43,293 nt of DNA from Pontibacter qinzhouensis (GTDB lineage: Bacteria > Bacteroidota > Bacteroidia > Cytophagales > Hymenobacteraceae): NCBI RefSeq assembly GCF_008017455.1, contig NZ_VRTY01000052.1, positions 1 to 43,293 of the forward strand, given 5' to 3'. Of this stretch, positions 10,233-19,542 are shown piece after piece. The notes beneath the pieces are model-generated. The model was given only the letters and a program-made list of their open reading frames with translations, was not told the DNA's origin and did no database searches. Position 1 is the first letter of the stretch, and each line of letters opens with the position of its first letter. A program made the translations under genes and the position numbers.

Positions 10233-11809
10233 TACTGCTCTGGCTTATCGTACTGCTGCTGGCTGGCGGAGTGTTGGCCTGGGTGGCGCAACGCTTTCAC
10301 CCAGCCTCTCCCCGCTGGATTTCGCTGTTTACGCTGCTGGCCGCCCTGCTGCTCACGCTCATGCTATGGTCTAACACAGGCGCCTCCCTTACTGACTCCG
10401 CCTGGCTCCTGCGGCTGGAACAACCCTGGGTTCCGCAGTGGGGTGTGGGCTTTAGCCTCGCGCTGGACGGGCTGAGCCTGCTTATGTTGGTGCTTACGTT
10501 TTTCCTGGGGCTGCTGGCGGTGCTTATTTCCTGGCGGGAAATTCAACACAAAGTAGGCTTTTTTCATTTTAACCTGCTGTGGGTGCTGGCGGGCATTACA
10601 GGCGTTTTCCTGGCCATGGATCTGTTCCTGTTTTACTTTTTCTGGGAGGTAATGCTCATTCCGATGTACTTCCTGATCGGGATCTGGGGGCACGAGAACA
10701 GGAGATATGCCGCTTATAAGTTTTTCCTATTTACACAGGCAAGTGGGCTGCTCATGCTGCTGGCCATCCTGGGGCTTTACTTTATGCATGGCAACCAGAC
10801 AGGCACCTTCACTTTTAATTATTTTGAACTTCTGAATACTGCCCTCACACCCCAGGCTGCGCGCTGGCTTATGTTTGGCTTTCTGGCTGCTTTTCTGGTA
10901 AAGCTACCGGTGGTACCTTTTCACTCCTGGCTCCCCGATGCCCACTCTCAGGCTCCAACAGCAGGCAGTGTCATTTTGGCCGGACTCTTATTGAAAACCG
11001 GGGCCTATGGCCTGCTGCGTTTCGTGCTGCCGCTTTTCCCAACTGCCACCGTTGAGTTTGCTCCCTACGCTATGCTGCTGGGCGTGATCGGCATAATTTA
11101 CGGAGCCATTCTCGCTTTCTCCCAAACCGACCTGAAAAGGCTGGTTGCCTACACCAGCGTCAGCCACATGGGTTTTGTAATATTAGGTGTCTTTGCCTTT
11201 AACGAGTGGGCGCTGCAGGGCGTGGTGATGCAGATGATTACCCACGGCCTCAGCACAGGCGCCCTGTTCATTCTGGCTGGGTTTCTCTACGAGCGCCTGC
11301 ACACCCGCGACATCAGGCAGATGGGCGGCTTCTGGGCAACGGCTCCTAAAATGGCGGTGGTGGCGCTTGTGTTTGTGATGGCCTCGCTTGGTTTGCCAGG
11401 CTTGGGAAATTTTATAGCTGAATTTCTGACGCTGGTGGGGGCCTGGCAGGCAAACAACTGGCTCACGGTTTTTGCTACCATAGGGCTGGTACTGGCTACA
11501 GCCTACTCGTTGCGCATCATGCAGAAAATTTTCCTGGAGAAGAACCTGGAGCAGACCGTGCTGCCGGACATGAACGCCCGCGAAATGCTGATTGCCGCTC
11601 CTATGCTGGTGCTGATCCTGTGGCTGGGCCTGTACCCTCAGCCGGTGCTCGACCTGGCTAAACCGGCTATAGAGGCGCAGCTACAAGCCTATAATACGCC
11701 TTTGGTACCGGAGCCAGAAGAGCCTTCTATCCAAACAGCGTTTTACCTGCCCGCTACCGATTCTGTTTATTTTCAAAACCTGAACGAAGCTTTTTATGAA
11801 CGCAAATGA
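10229..11809 (+). CDS. nuoM: NADH-quinone oxidoreductase subunit M (antiporter-like)
   Basis: Second antiporter-like pump of complex I. The essential glutamate is E140 in DLFLFYFFWEVMLIPMYFLIG. The second block reads LPDAHSQAPTAGSVILAGLLLKTGAYGLLRF, followed by AYTSVSHMGFVILG. It has 526 residues and about 14 membrane segments. Translation is probably coupled to nuoL through ATGA and to nuoN through a 14-bp overlap. The extracytoplasmic-looking C-terminal tail beyond the last helix (VPEPEEPSIQTAFYLPATDS) is longer and more acidic than I would expect, but nothing is missing. Confidence 0.97.
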   Translation: MILLWLIVLLLAGGVLAWVAQRFHPASPRWISLFTLLAALLLTLMLWSNTGASLTDSAWLLRLEQPWVPQWGVGFSLALDGLSLLMLVLTFFLGLLAVLISWREIQHKVGFFHFNLLWVLAGITGVFLAMDLFLFYFFWEVMLIPMYFLIGIWGHENRRYAAYKFFLFTQASGLLMLLAILGLYFMHGNQTGTFTFNYFELLNTALTPQAARWLMFGFLAAFLVKLPVVPFHSWLPDAHSQAPTAGSVILAGLLLKTGAYGLLRFVLPLFPTATVEFAPYAMLLGVIGIIYGAILAFSQTDLKRLVAYTSVSHMGFVILGVFAFNEWALQGVVMQMITHGLSTGALFILAGFLYERLHTRDIRQMGGFWATAPKMAVVALVFVMASLGLPGLGNFIAEFLTLVGAWQANNWLTVFATIGLVLATAYSLRIMQKIFLEKNLEQTVLPDMNAREMLIAAPMLVLILWLGLYPQPVLDLAKPAIEAQLQAYNTPLVPEPEEPSIQTAFYLPATDSVYFQNLNEAFYERK

Positions 11810-13256
11810 CTTTCTCCACCTGATGCCCTTACTTATTCTGACGTTTGGTGCCATTATGAACATGCTGGTTATTTCTGTCTGGCGTAATCATAAAATCATT
11901 TATGTGATCACGGCCATGTCTTTTCTGGCTGCGTTTGGGTCTTTGTTTGAGCTGCAGGTGCAGGGAGCATATTCCATTGATCCACTACTGGTGATAGATG
12001 GCTTTGCCGTGTTTTATATGGGGCTGGTGCTCCTTACGGCGCTGCTTATAAGCATGCTTTCTTATGCCTATTTTGAGCAGCGTGAAGAGCGGAAGGAAGA
12101 GTATTATCTCTTGCTGATTTTGTCTACGCTCGGTGCTTGTGTGTTGGTTATCAGCACCCACTTCGCCTCTTTGTTCCTGGGCCTCGAAATACTGAGTGTA
12201 GCACTGTATGCTTTGATCGCGTACCTCCGCAAACGCGAACGTTCCGACGAAGGTGGCATTAAATACCTGATTCTGGCCGCTTTTTCATCAGCTTTTCTCC
12301 TGTTTGGAATGGCCCTGGTATATGCCAGCACCGGCACCATGGAATTTGCGGCCGTAGCCATTGCCATAGCCGGTCTTACAGAATTGCCGCTCCTGCTCCT
12401 CACTGGCTTCGGGATGATGATCGTAGGCGTTGGGTTTAAGCTGGGTGTGGTACCCTTTCATATGTGGACTCCTGATGTGTACGAAGGTGCCCCTGCCCCT
12501 GTCACGGCGTTTATTGCTACTGTTTCAAAAGGTGGGATGATAGGTTTGCTGATCCGTTTTTTTATAGAAGTGGATGGTTTCCGGTACCCTGTGCTGGTGC
12601 TCATATTCACTATTATTGCCATTGCCTCTATGTTTACAGGAAACCTGCTGGCGCTACAGCAGCAAAACGTAAAACGCCTGTTGGCTTATTCTTCTATCGC
12701 GCATATGGGCTACCTGCTCGTAGCTTTTCTGGCCGGGAACGAGATGGGCGTGCAAGCCGTATCGTTTTACCTGGTGGCTTATTTTATTACCACTGTCGGA
12801 GCTTTTGGCATAATAGCCATGCTCTCCGATAAAGTGCGCGATGCCGAGCAACTCAGCGACTTTAAAGGTTTGCTATGGCGCAGACCCTGGACGGCTACCA
12901 TTTTTATAGCTATGCTGCTGTCTTTGGCTGGTATTCCGCTTACAGGTGGCTTTGTAGGCAAGTTCTACATCCTGGCAGCTGGTGTGCGTACAGAACTTTG
13001 GTTATTAGCAGTGTCGCTGGTCATTAACAGTGTGATTGGCCTTTATTATTACATTAAAATCATAGCTGTTATGTTTCAGCCCGCTGAAGAGGCCACCATA
13101 ATTCCCTACAAATTGCAACCCTCCATTTATGTGGCTAGTATGGGCACGCTCACTCTGCTCACCTTGCTGCTCATCGGCATAGGCGTATACCCCACTGCCC
13201 TTCTTCAGTTAATCAGCACTGTCTTAGAAACGTTTCAGGTAGTAGCTTACAGGTAA
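11796..13256 (+). CDS. nuoN: NADH-quinone oxidoreductase subunit N (antiporter-like)
   Basis: Third antiporter-like pump and the last gene of the operon, so the order D-E-F-G-H-I-J-K-L-M-N is complete from the left edge. The 486 residues show LFLGLEILSVALYALIAYLRKRE with the pump glutamate, FKLGVVPFHMWTPDVYEGAPAPVTAFIATVSKGG, and LLAYSSIAHMGYLLVAF. The start lies 14 bp inside nuoM. Downstream there is no ordinary terminator. Instead a head-to-head pair of the 58-bp repeat fills the space before a convergent gene. Confidence 0.97.
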   Translation: MNANDFLHLMPLLILTFGAIMNMLVISVWRNHKIIYVITAMSFLAAFGSLFELQVQGAYSIDPLLVIDGFAVFYMGLVLLTALLISMLSYAYFEQREERKEEYYLLLILSTLGACVLVISTHFASLFLGLEILSVALYALIAYLRKRERSDEGGIKYLILAAFSSAFLLFGMALVYASTGTMEFAAVAIAIAGLTELPLLLLTGFGMMIVGVGFKLGVVPFHMWTPDVYEGAPAPVTAFIATVSKGGMIGLLIRFFIEVDGFRYPVLVLIFTIIAIASMFTGNLLALQQQNVKRLLAYSSIAHMGYLLVAFLAGNEMGVQAVSFYLVAYFITTVGAFGIIAMLSDKVRDAEQLSDFKGLLWRRPWTATIFIAMLLSLAGIPLTGGFVGKFYILAAGVRTELWLLAVSLVINSVIGLYYYIKIIAVMFQPAEEATIIPYKLQPSIYVASMGTLTLLTLLLIGIGVYPTALLQLISTVLETFQVVAYR

Positions 13257-13303
13257 ATTTTAGCCATAGTAAGCTTGGTGCAACTAACTTAACCGAGGCA
13301 TCT

Positions 13304-13362
13304 ACCCTTGGACACATCCAGCCTAAAAACCGTTGGAAGGCTATTTTCATTTGAATAATTTG
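13304..13362 (+). repeat. Dispersed 58-bp intergenic repeat, copy 3
   Basis: Begins ACCCTTGGACAC, middle CCGTTGGAAGGC, end TTTTCATTTGAATAATTTG. It sits 47 bp after nuoN and faces copy 4, so the two AATAATT ends meet across about 20 bp. Confidence 0.88.
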
Positions 13363-13382
13363 GAGAGGCAATAGTGCTTTGC

Positions 13383-13441
13383 CAAATTATTCTAATGAAA
13401 ACGGCCTCCAGAAGGTTTTTCATCAGAATTTCGCCAAGGGT
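13383..13441 (-). repeat. Dispersed 58-bp intergenic repeat, copy 4 (inverted)
   Basis: Read on the - strand it begins ACCCTTGGCGAAATT, then AAAACCTTCTGGAGGC, then TTTTCATTAGAATAATTTG. With copy 3 it makes a palindrome of about 138 bp between two convergent genes. It ends 62 bp from the stop of the protease gene. Confidence 0.88.
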
Positions 13442-13502
13442 CTACCAGGTATGGTTTTTTAGAATGCACTTGGTGTAACACAACCGGAAGACTGCTTTCA
13501 CT

Positions 13503-16500
13503 TTACTGCACCACCAGCTTTCTTGTCCAGGTTTTATTGTCTGTTACGACCCTTACACCATAAAGACCTTTCGCCACAGTTTTGAGGTCGAGTTGCAAGT
13601 GCTGTGCCTCCTGGAACTCCTGCACCAGAACAGCTCTGCCGGTACTCAGCTCATAGAATGTAACGCGCACCCTTGGGTGAACCTCTTCCAGCGCCAGTTT
13701 TACCATGCCACCCGGTGCCACAGGATTAGGATATACCGTAAAAGCTTCTTTATCCTGTATATTGACCTGAGTGGTAGCAGCCAGCATTTCTACAAGTGGT
13801 GCGTGTTCGTAGGGCGACAGTCTGTTGCCGCCAATAGGACGTTCTAAACTACCACCAGGCAGTTGCCACCCCACGGCCAGGTTATCGCTGCCGCCACCCT
13901 CTTTGTGCAGCGCTTCCATATAATAGCGCCTGCCAGCCTGTAACCGAATGGGCTCTGATTGCTGTGCGTTGTAGCGTGTCCATTGCCTTGCATAGGTCCA
14001 GCTTTCTACATGGGCAATTTTCTGCTTTTGGGCTGGGTCATCGGAGGTACTGAGCCAGAGTTCTGCCACATCATCGGCAGCTATCCAGAAGGTATAGTCG
14101 CCTGTTTCAGGGGCACGTACATAACCCCGAACTCGCTGGCCGTAATTATTTCCGACGTTAGAAGGGGTTTCAAAGGCCATTAGCTCTCCGACTCGCGTCG
14201 GGGTGCTTTCAAGGGGAATTGTAGAGATACTTGGCCCATGCACCTCTGCCCAGAACTCATGCAAAATGGTACCGGTGCCATCGTAAGGCATTAGTCTGTT
14301 ACCGCCAATGGGGCGCTCTAAACTACCGCCAGGCAGTTGCCAGCCCACGGCCAGGTGGTCGCTGCCGCCACCCTCTTTGTGCAGCGCCTCTATGTAATAG
14401 CGTTTGCCTGCTTCCAGTGGTATGACCACAGACTGCTGCGCTTCGTATTTGGTCCACTGCCTCACATTTGTCCAGCGATCTACCTGCGCAATTTTTACTT
14501 TCTGAGCAGGATCTTCAGAGGTACTGAGCCAGAGTTCTGCTACATCGTCTGCCGCAATCCAGAAGGTATAGTTACCAGTTTCAGGAGCCCGCACAAACCC
14601 TCTGATTCTTTGGCCGTAATTATCGCCGATGTTCGACCTGGCTTCAAACCTTGTTAACTTACTTGTGCTATCGGGTTTGCGATGAAGCGGGATACTGCTC
14701 GTGCCTGTTCCGTGTACATTTGTCCAGAGTTCTTGCGAAATAGTGCCGGTGCCATCGTAGGGTGCCAGTCGGTCGCCACCGATGGGCCTTTCCATAGTAC
14801 CGGAAGGCAGTTGCCAGCCGACTGCCAGGTGATCGCCTCCGCCCTGCTCCTTGTGCAGTGCCTCGATATAGTAGCGCTTACCAGCTTCCAGCATTACCTT
14901 TGCTGACTGCTGCGTCTCGTATTTTGTCCATTCGCGTGAGTAAGTCCAGCGATCTACCTGGGCAATTTTTGCTTTCTGTTCCGGATTTTCGGAAGTGCTT
15001 AGCCATAGTTCCGCCACATCATCGGCGGCAATCCAAAAAGTATATTCTCCTGATTCCGGGGCTTGTACAAAGCCGCGTACCCGCTGCCCGTAGTTGTCGC
15101 CGATATTTGCCGGAGTCTCGAACATAGGTAATTCATCTGCTGTAGTAGGTTTTGTGTGAATGGGAATTGCACTGATAGACGGACCATGCACGTCAGTCCA
15201 GAGTTCACGCGTAATGCCACCCGCTCCCACACCCGGTTGCACCTGCACTGTAACCGTAGAAACACCTACAATACCCTTTCTTGGATCTATGGCCTGGGCT
15301 GTTATATTATAAGTTCCTGCAGCTAAACTTGTCAGGGTAAAAGTAAAAGGAGCTTCTCTGTCGTCTCCTGCAATTTCGCCGTTTACCAAAAACACGACCA
15401 TCACCAGGTTAGGGTAAGTCGGATCGTGCGTTGTGGTTACTTCTATAGTAGCAGGAGAAGTAAAGGTGGCGCCGTTGGTTGGTGAGGTAATGGTAATAAC
15501 CGGCCTTTCGCGCACTTGTACGGTACCCTGCAGTACATATTCACCTACCGAGGCATAATCAGAGTGCTCTCCTGCATCGCTTCTTCTTCCTTCCACCTGC
15601 AGGAAATAAGTTCCGGCTGGCAAATTAGTGTTGAGGTAGGCACTCATACCTCTTTCATCTCCAACAGCTATTACCTTGTCTTCAGCATTCTTAACGGTGA
15701 GCCGAATTGCCAGATTAGGATGTTCGGAGGTTGGCCTGACCGTTATTGAAGCAATGCCGCCAGGTGTTTCAAACCTAAAAACATCGACATCGGTGCGTGT
15801 TGCAATTAGCCCCTTGTTGCCTTCTGATTCTAAATCTCCTTCTGAGGTGAGTAGCAGGCGGCTTGCCGTGCTGTTGCTGTTGCCATGGTCATCGGTGCGG
15901 AGTCCGACTCCCGGAAAAGCAGCTATGATGCCCAGGTCATCTTCAAAGTTATTTGCATGAGTATATTCGCCTTTGCTCCATTGCACCACCGGCATAAAAA
16001 AACCTGCTCCCATAATGGGTGCCCACCTGTCGTGCCCGTAGTAGTACTCTTCGGGCGGATTGGTTCGGCCATCGTGCAGCAGGTTGAGGGTGTGCCCGAC
16101 CTCATGAGAACCTGTTTCTCCGGCATATTTACCAAGTAGGGCATTCCAGACCCAGCAGGGCGTTTCGCCATAGGAGGAGCTACCCCAGTTAAAGGAACCA
16201 ATATAGGCTACCCCACCCCAACCCGGAAAAAAGTAATTTGTCGGTGTAAAAATAACGCGCATACGCCGGTTTGGGGCTGTTTTATTGAACACGGCTTCAT
16301 CTGTCGTCACGTTCAGCTCGAAGGGTTTAAAATCTTCTGCCATTATTTTCCAGGCCTCTACCATTTCCGTTACTGCCAGGTCAGATGGTGCCGCTTCTAT
16401 GGTTTCTCCTCTGGTAAAACTATCGTTCCAGATGGTGTTTTTTACTGTATGGCCGTCAAAATCTAGAAATATGACAGAACGGGCTCCGGGCAGGCTCTCG

Positions 16501-17006
16501 AGCACAGGAATATTGCCTGCTCCTTTAGTAGCCTCTGCTTTAACAGGACCCGCACTTTCAGGTACTTTCGGAAAGCCCATGCAAAGGACCGAATCAATTT
16601 TTTCTTCCTGCAGGTACACCAACTGCTGGTCTGTGGCCACATACCTGAAATACTTTTTCTGGTCTACCAGCAGAATAGAGCCCGACACCTCGTTTGCCCC
16701 TATTTTAAGGTGGAACTGGCTATTCTGAATTGCCTCTATCTCGCCATAAAAGGTTTCTGAAACAGCATCTTCTCTGCTCGATTGCACGTTTATGACAAGT
16801 GGCTCCTGCCCCGGCAGGCGATGCCTGATCTGGTTATTGCTGCCCGACCTGGACCTGGCAGTAGCCTGTGCTGCTTTAGATTTGTACGCCGCCTTCACCT
16901 CGGAAATGGTGCCTATCAACAAGCCTGCATCTGATTGCGAAAAACCCGGAGAGGCACTTCCGAAAATTAACATTAGCAGGAAGAAAAAAAGGTAAGCCTG
17001 TTTCAT
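13503..17006 (-). CDS. Secreted metzincin-like metalloprotease with PPC, Ig-like, three PA14 domains and T9SS tail
   Basis: 1167 residues. Residues 1-24 are a signal peptide (hydrophobic run FFFLLMLIFGSASPGFSQ). The catalytic region has H301-E-x-x-H305-x5-H311-D, a metzincin zinc site with Asn308 where Gly is usual. M332 in APIMGAG is a plausible Met-turn. Then come a PPC-like beta domain (about 370-490), an Ig-like domain (about 503-592) and three PA14 domains starting near 597, 754 and 912, each with NYGQRVRGFVxAPE and FWIAADDVAELWLS. A C-terminal sorting domain fills about 1090-1167 (VYPNPV start, then KGLYGVRVV and KLVVQ end). It should cross the outer membrane by type IX secretion and remain cell-surface or secreted. 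PA14 domains often bind glycans, so a role in degrading glycoprotein or matrix is inferred. Substrate unknown. It is a single gene convergent with nuoN. Confidence 0.9.
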   Translation of the reverse strand: MKQAYLFFFLLMLIFGSASPGFSQSDAGLLIGTISEVKAAYKSKAAQATARSRSGSNNQIRHRLPGQEPLVINVQSSREDAVSETFYGEIEAIQNSQFHLKIGANEVSGSILLVDQKKYFRYVATDQQLVYLQEEKIDSVLCMGFPKVPESAGPVKAEATKGAGNIPVLESLPGARSVIFLDFDGHTVKNTIWNDSFTRGETIEAAPSDLAVTEMVEAWKIMAEDFKPFELNVTTDEAVFNKTAPNRRMRVIFTPTNYFFPGWGGVAYIGSFNWGSSSYGETPCWVWNALLGKYAGETGSHEVGHTLNLLHDGRTNPPEEYYYGHDRWAPIMGAGFFMPVVQWSKGEYTHANNFEDDLGIIAAFPGVGLRTDDHGNSNSTASRLLLTSEGDLESEGNKGLIATRTDVDVFRFETPGGIASITVRPTSEHPNLAIRLTVKNAEDKVIAVGDERGMSAYLNTNLPAGTYFLQVEGRRSDAGEHSDYASVGEYVLQGTVQVRERPVITITSPTNGATFTSPATIEVTTTHDPTYPNLVMVVFLVNGEIAGDDREAPFTFTLTSLAAGTYNITAQAIDPRKGIVGVSTVTVQVQPGVGAGGITRELWTDVHGPSISAIPIHTKPTTADELPMFETPANIGDNYGQRVRGFVQAPESGEYTFWIAADDVAELWLSTSENPEQKAKIAQVDRWTYSREWTKYETQQSAKVMLEAGKRYYIEALHKEQGGGDHLAVGWQLPSGTMERPIGGDRLAPYDGTGTISQELWTNVHGTGTSSIPLHRKPDSTSKLTRFEARSNIGDNYGQRIRGFVRAPETGNYTFWIAADDVAELWLSTSEDPAQKVKIAQVDRWTNVRQWTKYEAQQSVVIPLEAGKRYYIEALHKEGGGSDHLAVGWQLPGGSLERPIGGNRLMPYDGTGTILHEFWAEVHGPSISTIPLESTPTRVGELMAFETPSNVGNNYGQRVRGYVRAPETGDYTFWIAADDVAELWLSTSDDPAQKQKIAHVESWTYARQWTRYNAQQSEPIRLQAGRRYYMEALHKEGGGSDNLAVGWQLPGGSLERPIGGNRLSPYEHAPLVEMLAATTQVNIQDKEAFTVYPNPVAPGGMVKLALEEVHPRVRVTFYELSTGRAVLVQEFQEAQHLQLDLKTVAKGLYGVRVVTDNKTWTRKLVVQ
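13805..15218 (-). repeat. Three tandem PA14-coding repeats of about 470 bp
   Basis: In-gene direct repeats encode PA14 modules beginning near residues 597, 754 and 912 (period 157-158 codons). Long stretches are near identical between units at the DNA level, for example around the codons for EALHKEGGGSD. Such repeats can gain or lose a unit by recombination. Confidence 0.8.
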
Positions 17007-17135
17007 ATAAAAGGGATTTTAGATTTAGTATTAAGCTGAATTGTAGCTGTTTTACACCAGCACACTCGTCACAAATGCAAAAGGCAAAACATCCTACTCA
17101 GGATGATGCTACTCCTGGTTGATTTAAAAATTTAG

Positions 17136-17185
17136 AAAATGACATCATGGAAAGAATTATAAAATGACATCATGGAAAGAATTAA
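17136..17185. repeat. Perfect 25-bp tandem duplication
   Basis: AAAATGACATCATGGAAAGA plus ATTAT is followed immediately by the same 25 bases, with only the last base changed. It lies in the 675-bp AT-rich divergent gap 17007-17681 between the protease gene (-) and the M48 gene (+). The only other thing I see in that gap is repeat copy 5. Confidence 0.8.
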
Positions 17186-17413
17186 TACAGGCGATTTGAG
17201 AAGCACATCCCTTTTGAATTTAATTAAAAAGTTATATTCCAAAATACATTACTTCTAATACCCTTTATTTAATATGTCGATTCTAAGAATAAGTTTCAAA
17301 TATGTTATAGATATGGGTAAACGTACATTAATAGTTAGGCAAAGTGGTGGTAGCTGGTTTTATAATGGAGGCAGCAGGTAGTAGATAACCTATGCTAAGA
17401 ATGGAGCAGGCAG

Positions 17414-17471
17414 ACCCTTGGCGCTAAAAGTCATTTTTCTTGTTGGAAGGCCATTTTAATCTGAATAATTT
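17414..17471 (+). repeat. Dispersed 58-bp intergenic repeat, copy 5
   Basis: Begins ACCCTTGGCGC, middle TTGTTGGAAGGCC (left half of the dyad decayed), end TTTTAATCTGAATAATTTA. It is upstream of and on the same strand as the M48 gene. A 72-codon frame overlaps it but is not convincing. Confidence 0.82.
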
Positions 17472-17681
17472 AACTTGCAGCCGCAAAGACCTGGTACGGC
17501 TCAGCCCGCCACTACTATTGTTTATTACACCTGGTGTTAAAAGGTTCACCTGGCAAGTACTGCTGCCAAGGCCTTTGCAAAAGACTTTAACAGCAGGTAA
17601 AGCAACTATTTTAAAGCAAGGCCGTTGCTCAAAGATAACGGCCCGGGCTGTTTTTTAAGATTAACTTAACGCTTACACTAT

Positions 17682-19118
17682 ATGAAAAAATATCTACTGG
17701 CCGGCTTTTTAGCCGGTAATATGTTCCTGCTCCACTCATGCGCCACCAACCCTGTTACAGGCAAACGTGACGTTATGTTTATGTCAGAAAATCAGGAAAT
17801 TGCTATGGGCCAGGAAACCGACCCACAGGTTGTGGCGCAGTTCGGCCTGTACGAAGACCCTGCCATGCAGCGGTTTATAAACGAGAAGGGGCAACAGATG
17901 GCAGCCGTTTCGCACCGCAGCCACCTAAAGTACGAGTTTAAAGTTGTTGACTCACCGGTAATAAATGCCTTTGCCGTGCCCGGAGGGTATGTATATTTTA
18001 CCAGAGGCATTATGGCGCACTTCAACAACGAAGCACAATTTGCAGGTGTACTTGGCCACGAAATCGGGCATATTACGGCCCGCCACTCTGCCAAGCAGCA
18101 AAGTAAAAGCATACTGGCCCAGGCCGGTCTGATCGTAGGCATGGTGGTTTCGCCTCAGTTTGCACAGTTTGGTGAAACCGCCTCGCAGGGCCTGGGTCTT
18201 CTGTTCCTGAAATTCGGCAGAGACGATGAGCGGGAATCAGATAAATTAGGGGTGCAGTACTCTACTCAAATTGGATACGATGCCAAAGAGATGGCCGATT
18301 TTTTCACCACGCTGCAACGCCAGCAGGAAGGAAGCGGCCAGGCAATACCCGATTTCCTGTCGACGCACCCGAACCCCGGCGACCGCTACAACACCGTAAA
18401 CCAACTGGCTGCTGAAGAAAAGCAGAAGCAGAACCAGACAAACCTGCAGGTAAACCGAAACAGCTACCTGAAACTGATAGATGGCCTGGTGTATGGCGAA
18501 GACCCGAAACAGGGCTTTGTAGAAAACCAGGTATTTTACCACCCCGTGCTGAAGTTTCAGTTCCCCATACCTGCTGCCTGGGGCTATATGAACTCGCCAC
18601 AGCAAGTCCAGATGGCACCAAAAGATGGGAAAGCCATGATGATGCTCACGCTGGCCCCTGGCAAAACCCTGGAGGAAGCAGGTCAGCAGGTACTGAAAAA
18701 CTACCAGCTCGAACTCGTGGAGTCGAAGCAGGTAACAGTTAACAGCTTGCCTGCACTGGCTATGGTGGCAGACCAGAAACAGGAACAGGGAGTGATCAGG
18801 ACCCTAACCTACCTGATTCAGTTTGGCGGCAACATTTACCACATCATGGGGATTTCGGCTGCTAACGATTTCAACAACTATGCGCCGCAGTTTACCAGCA
18901 CCATGCAGAACTTTAAAGAACTGACAGACCAGGCCAAGCTGAACAAAAAACCAGATCGTGTCCGCATTAAAACAGTGGCACAGGCATCAACGCTCTCGCA
19001 GGCACTGCGCTCCTTCAACATGCCCGACAGTAAATTTAATGAACTGGCCATTTTAAACGGTATGCAACTTACTGATAAGTTAGAGAAAGGAACACTCATA
19101 AAAGTGGTGGAGCAGTAA
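17682..19118 (+). CDS. M48-family zinc metalloprotease, lipoprotein
   Basis: A 478-residue membrane-anchored peptidase. The N-terminus is a lipoprotein signal ending in the lipobox LHSC, followed by the family phrase ATNPVTGKRDVMFMS. Zinc ligands are H126-E-x-x-H130 (GHEIGHITARHS) and E185 in ERESDKLG. Residues 255-420 form a second, non-catalytic region. The end (residues about 425-478, SLxQALRSFNMPxxxFxxLAILNGMQL) resembles a LysM-type module. By similarity to BepA/LoiP-type proteases it probably works in periplasmic or outer-membrane quality control (inference). It stands alone, with a strong terminator 68 bp after the stop. Confidence 0.9.
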   Translation: MKKYLLAGFLAGNMFLLHSCATNPVTGKRDVMFMSENQEIAMGQETDPQVVAQFGLYEDPAMQRFINEKGQQMAAVSHRSHLKYEFKVVDSPVINAFAVPGGYVYFTRGIMAHFNNEAQFAGVLGHEIGHITARHSAKQQSKSILAQAGLIVGMVVSPQFAQFGETASQGLGLLFLKFGRDDERESDKLGVQYSTQIGYDAKEMADFFTTLQRQQEGSGQAIPDFLSTHPNPGDRYNTVNQLAAEEKQKQNQTNLQVNRNSYLKLIDGLVYGEDPKQGFVENQVFYHPVLKFQFPIPAAWGYMNSPQQVQMAPKDGKAMMMLTLAPGKTLEEAGQQVLKNYQLELVESKQVTVNSLPALAMVADQKQEQGVIRTLTYLIQFGGNIYHIMGISAANDFNNYAPQFTSTMQNFKELTDQAKLNKKPDRVRIKTVAQASTLSQALRSFNMPDSKFNELAILNGMQLTDKLEKGTLIKVVEQ

Positions 19119-19185
19119 CCCTACCTTAAGAACAGTAAAAAACGATAAGATTAGCAGCTACTGAAAAAGAGTAGCTGTAACGAGT

Positions 19186-19230
19186 AAAAGAGAAAGGCGC
19201 AGGAACATCAGTCCTGTGCCTTTCTCTTTT
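19186..19230 (+). terminator. Rho-independent terminator after the M48 gene
   Basis: Long inverted repeat: AAAAGAGAAAGGC(G)CAGGA, loop ACATCAG, TCCTG(T)GCCTTTCTCTTTT, about 18 paired bases with a T-rich 3' arm. A smaller hairpin (CAGCTACT...AGTAGCTG, 19155-19177) precedes it. Confidence 0.85.
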
Positions 19231-19354
19231 ATACCTGCTTTTTTTATATGCAAAGTATTCTCTTCGTCTCTGTCTCCAAGTTCTGTCCTCTTACAAAACT
19301 TTTTGTCGCAGCTACAGGGGAACTAGGAACAAGCAAGCAAAATATGTCGGGTAA

Positions 19355-19412
19355 ACCCTTGGCAGCAATTTGATGAAAATCCTTCTGGAGGCTGTTTTTA
19401 TTCGAATAATTT
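19355..19412 (+). repeat. Dispersed 58-bp intergenic repeat, copy 6
   Basis: Begins ACCCTTGGCAGC, middle AAAATCCTTCTGGAGGC, end TTTTTATTCGAATAATTTA; TTATTCGAATAA here is a perfect palindrome. It lies after the M48 terminator, in the gap between convergent genes (19119-19542). Confidence 0.88.
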
Positions 19413-19542
19413 AAAAGCTGATACTAGAACAGGTAAATTTATCAGACAAAGCTTCCATGTTTTTACTTCCCACTTAACTTCCTTCTGCGAGTTAGAATAT
19501 ATCACCGGAAAGCCATATCCTATCACTTTGTTGGAGCCCCAG

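Noticed and set aside
17440..17658. 72-codon frame before the M48 gene
   Set aside because: Begins inside repeat copy 5, has no ribosome site and no protein-like features.
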